From VGSG01 sp040756375 (GTDB lineage Bacteria > Desulfobacterota > Desulfomonilia > Desulfomonilales > Desulfomonilaceae), in NCBI GenBank assembly GCA_040756375.1, contig JBFLZC010000001.1:434001-498000 (forward strand): a stretch of DNA of 64,000 bases. The letters are read 5' to 3'. This document shows, in pieces, positions 60,178-64,000 of this stretch (position 1 is its first letter; each line of letters starts with the position of its first letter). A model generated the notes under the pieces. That model saw only the letters and a program-made list of their open reading frames with translations. It made no database searches and was not told where the DNA came from. The translations under genes and the position numbers were made by a program.

Positions 60178-60924
60178 TCACTTTACCAGCTTCCGCACCT
60201 CTCTTTGTGCTTCTTCGTTCTGAAACGCGGCCGCGTCTTCGAGATATCGGCTCAGGACATCCCATTCCGCGGGGTGCATCACGTCTTTCAGCAGGGCCAG
60301 GCCCACACTTTTAAAAGGAACAAGGCTGAGCAGGTCCACATTGGCCTGGGCCGCAGCCTCAGCTGCGCCCTGCTCTCTGTCGAGTACTACTGCGACGGTG
60401 CGGCATTCGACGCGTTCCAGGCCACGTTTGGCCACCTCGTGTTTCACTTGTTCCAACGCCATCAGCTTGCTGTCGAAACGCGTGACCAGATCGTCAACAA
60501 GCATGATTCGATCGCCGGACGACAGGTCGCCTTCAAGCAATGAGTGCTCGCCGTAACTTTCGATCGCCTTCCTGAGCGCTTCTATGGACTTCACGCCTTC
60601 CATCTTTCGGGTGAACCCGGCCGGTAGCCCGCCGCAGAGCCCGATGCCTGCTGCGATAGGGACCCCCGCCATGGCTATGCCGATTACTCGGTTGACCTCG
60701 CCTGCTTCTTGCCGAATCATACGTGCCATAGCGCGACATACCTTTTCAAAGACGCTGGGATATGAAGCCAGTGGCCTCAGTTGGATATAAAGCGGGCTGT
60801 ACAGCCCCGATACAAGCGTCCACCCTTCAGGCCGATCTCGATAGAAGGTCCGTATCATCCTGTTTTTATACAGCATGATTACAATTTCTTTGGCCAGGAG
60901 CTCTTTTTCTTCTTTCCAGGACAT
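60178..60924 (-). CDS. Orotate phosphoribosyltransferase-like protein
   Basis: 248 residues from the ATG at 60924, which has a GGAGGAGAG ribosome site. The type I PRTase PRPP motif is RIMLVDDLVTRFDSKL. GLYSPLYIQLRPLASYP and IGIAMAGVPIAAGIG are typical of OPRTase. It is a little longer than Escherichia coli PyrE. It would make OMP from orotate and PRPP; a salvage role is possible. Residues upstream of 60924 in the same frame are not supported. Divergent from the SDR-hotdog gene; a TTGACA lies near 60991 for this strand. Confidence 0.82.
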   Translation of the reverse strand: MSWKEEKELLAKEIVIMLYKNRMIRTFYRDRPEGWTLVSGLYSPLYIQLRPLASYPSVFEKVCRAMARMIRQEAGEVNRVIGIAMAGVPIAAGIGLCGGLPAGFTRKMEGVKSIEALRKAIESYGEHSLLEGDLSSGDRIMLVDDLVTRFDSKLMALEQVKHEVAKRGLERVECRTVAVVLDREQGAAEAAAQANVDLLSLVPFKSVGLALLKDVMHPAEWDVLSRYLEDAAAFQNEEAQREVRKLVK

Positions 60925-61031
60925 GGGCTCTCCTCCAAAATGGGCAGGGCGAGAACTACCGAGACAGCATTGGCAAACAGGAACCTTTGTCAAGGAAATA
61001 ATTGACGGGGAGCCGACGCACGGATGATTGG

Positions 61032-61059
61032 TTGACCTCGGGCGTTCTCCAAGTATAAT
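61032..61059 (+). promoter_or_regulatory. sigma70-type promoter of the SDR-hotdog gene
   Basis: TTGACC (61032-61037), a 16-nt spacer, and a perfect TATAAT (61054-61059), about 50 nt before the ATG at 61109. Confidence 0.6.
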
Positions 61060-61108
61060 TTGATATCGTAAGCCTCGTGAGCAGAATTTGCAGGAGTTGG
61101 GACGGCAC

Positions 61109-62695
61109 ATGATTGAAGGAAAGGATATCCTCATTATCGGCGCTCGATCCGGCGGCTATGGGGAGGGGATAGCCCGGGCCGCCGTCCGTGCGGGCGCACG
61201 CGTCTTCGGCAGCTCCCTCGCGCCGGACGATCCGAGAGAGCAGGCTTTTTTTGAAAGCCTTGGTGCGGTCCTTGTCGATGTTCCGCTGAAATACTCCTTC
61301 GATCACCGAGACCGAGTTCGCGATCAGTTGCACGGCATTGCGGATCGCCTGCGAGAAAATGGCGTGAACCGTCTTCATGGGATGATTCACACGGTTGCCG
61401 GCGGGTTCCCACGACATCCTGCGGTCATGAAAGCCGTGGGAGACATTCTCAAGGGCAAGCTGACATTCTCGGACTTGGCTACCGCGGTCAAACGAGACGT
61501 GTACTACGTCAACGCGGGATCGTTCGACGACACAATCCACGGGCTCGGAGAACTTATCGACGATCAGACGCATCTGGCCGCGCTCACTTATCGAGGAGAG
61601 CTCCCCTATTTCATTTCCCGCTCCAAGCGCTATCTGGAAAAGCTCGCCAGCCGGCTGGCAAAGCAAGGCAAGAGAACCGTCGTAGCCGCGCTTCCTGAGG
61701 CCTGGACTCAATCTTCGCAGTTCTTTACCGGAATCGAAATCGCGGTCATGCACAACTATGTCTCGGAACTGCGTGACGCGGGAAACATTTCTGAGGAGCT
61801 GCGACCCGCCTATGACGCGATGGAACAATCATTAGCCGGCTTGGAAGGCTTTCAGCCTGTCATGGACGAGCTTCAAACCTTCTTCGGCAATCAGTGGTCG
61901 GGCATAAACTCGGACTCTGACCTCGGCGAAGTCCATCGCGTCGTTCAGGAGCTGTTCGGCAGGCTCAGGGCAGAAGGCCGCTTCTCCATACTCCGGAGAG
62001 CGGTCGAAGTGGTCTCTGATTTTGTGAGGGACGCGAGCGGGGAAGTCGTCGTCAAGGAATTCATAGACGCGGCACGGTACGAACCCGGCGATGTGCGCCA
62101 GGTCTACTACCGCGATCTTACAGGACTCAATCGCATCGACGTCGCAAAGCCTCGGAAAGAGCTTCCGCGACCTCCGGCACGAGTCCGCGAGTGGGTGGTA
62201 TTCGAAAAGGACGAAATCCGCCGAACGCTCAATATGTACGGCGACAACTTCCTGTTCCTCGATCGAGTTGTCATGGAGGCGGGTGAATTCCATGACGGCG
62301 CGGTGGGCTTTTGCACCTTCGTGGTACCCACGCCGGACCAGAACCCTATTATGAAGGATCACTTCGTCGGGATGCCGCTCTTCGGCGGTCACCTTCAGAT
62401 GGAAGCGGTGGCACAATTCGGCACATTCATGGTGTTAAAGTATCTCAAGGACAAGAAGCTGGTGCCTATCCTCACCGGGACCGAATTCCCGGACTTGAAC
62501 ACCATGGCCCCACCAGGAGAAAAACTCACCATCATGGGTACCATCCACGTGCCCGAACGCCGTCACCTCGCGTTCGAGGCTTGGATAGAAAACCGGTACG
62601 CCCGATCAAAGGGGACAATCCGCGGCATGGTCATCAGCGAACGGATCATCAAGAAAATGATGGCATCGTTCGTAGACCCCGACGCGGAAGAGTAG
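61109..62695 (+). CDS. Fusion of an SDR enoyl-reductase-like domain and a FabZ-like hotdog domain
   Basis: About 528 residues from the ATG at 61109. Residues 1-300 form a Rossmann domain related to SDR/FabV-type reductases: IIGARSGGYGEGIARAAVR (GxxxGxG-like dinucleotide loop) and YYVNAGSFDDTIHGLGE, with YFISRSKRYLEKL possibly holding the Tyr/Lys pair. Residues ~370-528 are a thioester dehydratase hotdog: NFLFLDRVVMEAGEFHDGAV, then DHFVGMPLFGGHLQMEAVAQ, retaining the His and Glu expected for FabZ/FabA catalysis. This suggests two successive fatty-acid elongation steps on one chain. I know no named family with this architecture. Confidence 0.75.
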   Translation: MIEGKDILIIGARSGGYGEGIARAAVRAGARVFGSSLAPDDPREQAFFESLGAVLVDVPLKYSFDHRDRVRDQLHGIADRLRENGVNRLHGMIHTVAGGFPRHPAVMKAVGDILKGKLTFSDLATAVKRDVYYVNAGSFDDTIHGLGELIDDQTHLAALTYRGELPYFISRSKRYLEKLASRLAKQGKRTVVAALPEAWTQSSQFFTGIEIAVMHNYVSELRDAGNISEELRPAYDAMEQSLAGLEGFQPVMDELQTFFGNQWSGINSDSDLGEVHRVVQELFGRLRAEGRFSILRRAVEVVSDFVRDASGEVVVKEFIDAARYEPGDVRQVYYRDLTGLNRIDVAKPRKELPRPPARVREWVVFEKDEIRRTLNMYGDNFLFLDRVVMEAGEFHDGAVGFCTFVVPTPDQNPIMKDHFVGMPLFGGHLQMEAVAQFGTFMVLKYLKDKKLVPILTGTEFPDLNTMAPPGEKLTIMGTIHVPERRHLAFEAWIENRYARSKGTIRGMVISERIIKKMMASFVDPDAEE

Positions 62696-62735
62696 AGGCG
62701 CAGAATGAAGGGTTTTTCATGAAAGAGTGTCTTCC

Positions 62736-62771
62736 GGGGGAAAACTTCTTTTTGCAGGAGGGTTTTCCCCT
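62736..62771 (+). terminator. strong hairpin downstream of the fusion gene
   Basis: GGGGGAAAAC (62736-62745) pairs perfectly with GTTTTCCCCC (62762-62771). There is no T tract after it, so Rho-independent termination is only possible. The CTTCTTTTTGCAGGA loop recalls the element at 23941. Confidence 0.4.
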
Positions 62772-62776
62772 AGAAC

Positions 62777-62950
62777 CCATAGGCGCTAACTTACAAGATC
62801 GGCCCACGTGATTTCAGTTAGTTGACTTGAGCAGAATGCCGTCACCCCGGCGAAAGCCGGGGTCCAGGTCATACTAGAAAAAACTTGATTCCGGCTTCCG
62901 CCGGAATGACGGACGAAGGAACAACGTGACCTTAAGTTGACGCTTATGGG
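62777..62950. repeat. MITE-like inverted repeat element
   Basis: The terminal arms CCCATAGGCGCTAACTTA (62777-62794) and TAAGTTGACGCTTATGGG (62933-62950) pair over 18 nt with 3 mismatches. Inside are two further palindromes, CACCCCGGCGAAAGCCGGGG and ATTCCGGCTTCCGCCGGAAT. No coding capacity. It fills most of the 62696-63029 gap. Confidence 0.6.
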
Positions 62951-63029
62951 GTTTTAGGGATACAAGCGTTCAACGCCGGGGCCACGAGTCCCGGATGGTC
63001 CGCAGCCCTCGCGTTACGGCCACAAGCTC

Positions 63030-64000
63030 ATGGCGCCAATTCAGTGGGATCTAACCAAATCTGAAGGCAAGCTTGAGGAGCTGGAGCGCGTGCTCTCCGG
63101 CGCGCAGAAGCGGCCGATCCTGCTGCTCACCCATAATAACCCTGATCCGGACACCATCGCGAGCGCCGCAGGCCTGAGCTTTCTATTTAAGAAGAAATTC
63201 CGGGTCAGGACCGTAATAGGGTACGGCGGAGTCATCACTCGCGCTGAAAACAAGGCAATGGTCCATAGGCTCCGGATCAAAATGATACAGCTCCACAGCC
63301 TGGTTCGCGCGAAGTATTACGGGATCGCGCTCGTTGATGCACAGCCGTGGACCGGGAACAACCTCTATCAAGCTCATGACGAGCCGCCCCTGATAGTCAT
63401 CGATCACCACTCTCTGCGCAAAGGCTCGCTAAAAGCAGAATTTCGAGATGTCCGACCGCAGGTGGGGGCCACTTCCACAATCGTCACGGAATACATCCAT
63501 TCCGCAGGGCTCACGCCCACGCGGTCTCTGGCGAATGCCCTATTGTACGGCATCAAGACGGATACCAATTCTCTGGCAAGGGGCGCTTCGGATGAGGATT
63601 TTCACGCGTTCAATTACTTGTTCCCGCTGTGTAACCCGCGGGTCGTGGCGTTAATTGAGAATCCGCCGCTCTCGCAGGAGCATTTCATCGATCTTTTTCG
63701 GGGGCTCTTGGCTGCAACCGTGTATCGGGACGTGGTGATTGCGGATCTGGGAAAGGTCCTTTCCGTAGACATCATCCCTCAACTGGCGGACCTGCTGCTT
63801 CGCTTGCAAGGGGTGAGCTGGTCGCTCGTGATGGGACGAACGGACGAATTGCTGATCCTCTCCCTCAGGTCCACTTCACGCACACGCCGCGCAGGCACCG
63901 TGATCAGTCGGCTCGTGAGCAGATTGGGCTCCGCAGGCGGCCACGTGGGTATGGCTGCCGGACAGGTTCCCTTGGATGGGATGTCGGAAGACAAGCGGAC
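63030..64000 (+). CDS. DHH-family phosphoesterase (NrnA-like), 3' partial
   Basis: The frame is open from the ATG at 63030 to the end of the window, at least 323 residues, so the C-terminus is missing. DHH-family motifs are visible: ILLLTHNNPDPDTIASA (metal-binding DPD) and LIVIDHHSLRKG (DHH). Later GGHVGMAAGQVP matches the DHHA1 domain with its GGGH-like motif. Such proteins hydrolyse short oligoribonucleotides (nanoRNA) or pAp. Between the two motifs the usual fold is kept. Confidence 0.88.
   Translation, partial: MAPIQWDLTKSEGKLEELERVLSGAQKRPILLLTHNNPDPDTIASAAGLSFLFKKKFRVRTVIGYGGVITRAENKAMVHRLRIKMIQLHSLVRAKYYGIALVDAQPWTGNNLYQAHDEPPLIVIDHHSLRKGSLKAEFRDVRPQVGATSTIVTEYIHSAGLTPTRSLANALLYGIKTDTNSLARGASDEDFHAFNYLFPLCNPRVVALIENPPLSQEHFIDLFRGLLAATVYRDVVIADLGKVLSVDIIPQLADLLLRLQGVSWSLVMGRTDELLILSLRSTSRTRRAGTVISRLVSRLGSAGGHVGMAAGQVPLDGMSEDKR

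Overview
The window is about 64 kb of GC-rich bacterial DNA. Its gene content suggests an anaerobic or microaerobic member of Desulfobacterota (formerly Deltaproteobacteria), possibly related to Desulfomonile. The support is indirect: several 4Fe-4S proteins, an EtfA/EtfB pair, an orphan CooT nickel protein, SelA (selenocysteine synthesis), Hanks-type kinases, TPR proteins, and many dispersed palindromic intergenic repeats. No rRNA, tRNA or CRISPR array was recognised. The sequence looks like a draft assembly: 10 Ns and a 95-nt run of C sit inside a hairpin repeat at 12.4-12.6 kb.

Layout. 0-9 kb: a 5'-truncated ferredoxin-like protein, an APC permease, a membrane TPR protein, etfBA, a cupin and an RluD-type pseudouridine synthase. 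9-12.3 kb: two tandem paralogous small membrane proteins with duplicated leaders, then selA and a secreted protein of unknown function. 12.7-14 kb: mtaB. 14.2-20 kb: an accessory, defence-like island. It holds a winged-helix/nucleotidyltransferase pair resembling a toxin-antitoxin module, a DUF2283 protein, a DUF5131 protein with a truncated TcmP partner beside a REP-like element, and a two-gene operon of an unknown protein plus a SIR2-like protein. 20-29 kb: a UbiB/ABC1 kinase divergent from a Ser/Thr kinase with a cyclic-nucleotide domain, a membrane 4Fe-4S protein, a beta-propeller protein, a lone HigA-like antitoxin, gmk and an HtrA protease.

29.3-34 kb reads as one leftward unit: two paralogous single-pass membrane proteins, then pyruvoyl arginine decarboxylase, spermidine synthase and agmatinase (arginine to agmatine to putrescine to spermidine). 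34-42 kb: an aminotransferase, RsmE, a TPR protein, a large protein with a C-terminal kinase domain, and an ABC-F ATPase. 42.2-46.6 kb: a zinc/manganese-type ABC importer operon led by a ribbon-helix-helix regulator with a Cys/His-rich tail. It is flanked by hicBA, a brnT relic and brnTA. 46.8-50.8 kb: ttcA and the riboflavin genes ribE-ribBA-ribH with nusB. 50.8-59.6 kb: a Pro-rich secreted protein, CooT, an HNH protein, a glycosyltransferase/PfkB/HAD group, a rhodanese-methyltransferase fusion and rpsU. 60-64 kb: a PyrE-like protein divergent from an unusual SDR-hotdog fusion, and a DHH phosphoesterase running off the right edge.

The best candidates for something new are the SIR2 two-gene operon, the SDR-hotdog fusion, the metal-sensing ribbon-helix-helix regulator, and a 196-nt structured repeat placed upstream of three same-strand genes. 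Several genes (kinase at 21911, brnT, winged-helix gene at 15509) have a -10 element so close to the start codon that leaderless transcripts are likely.
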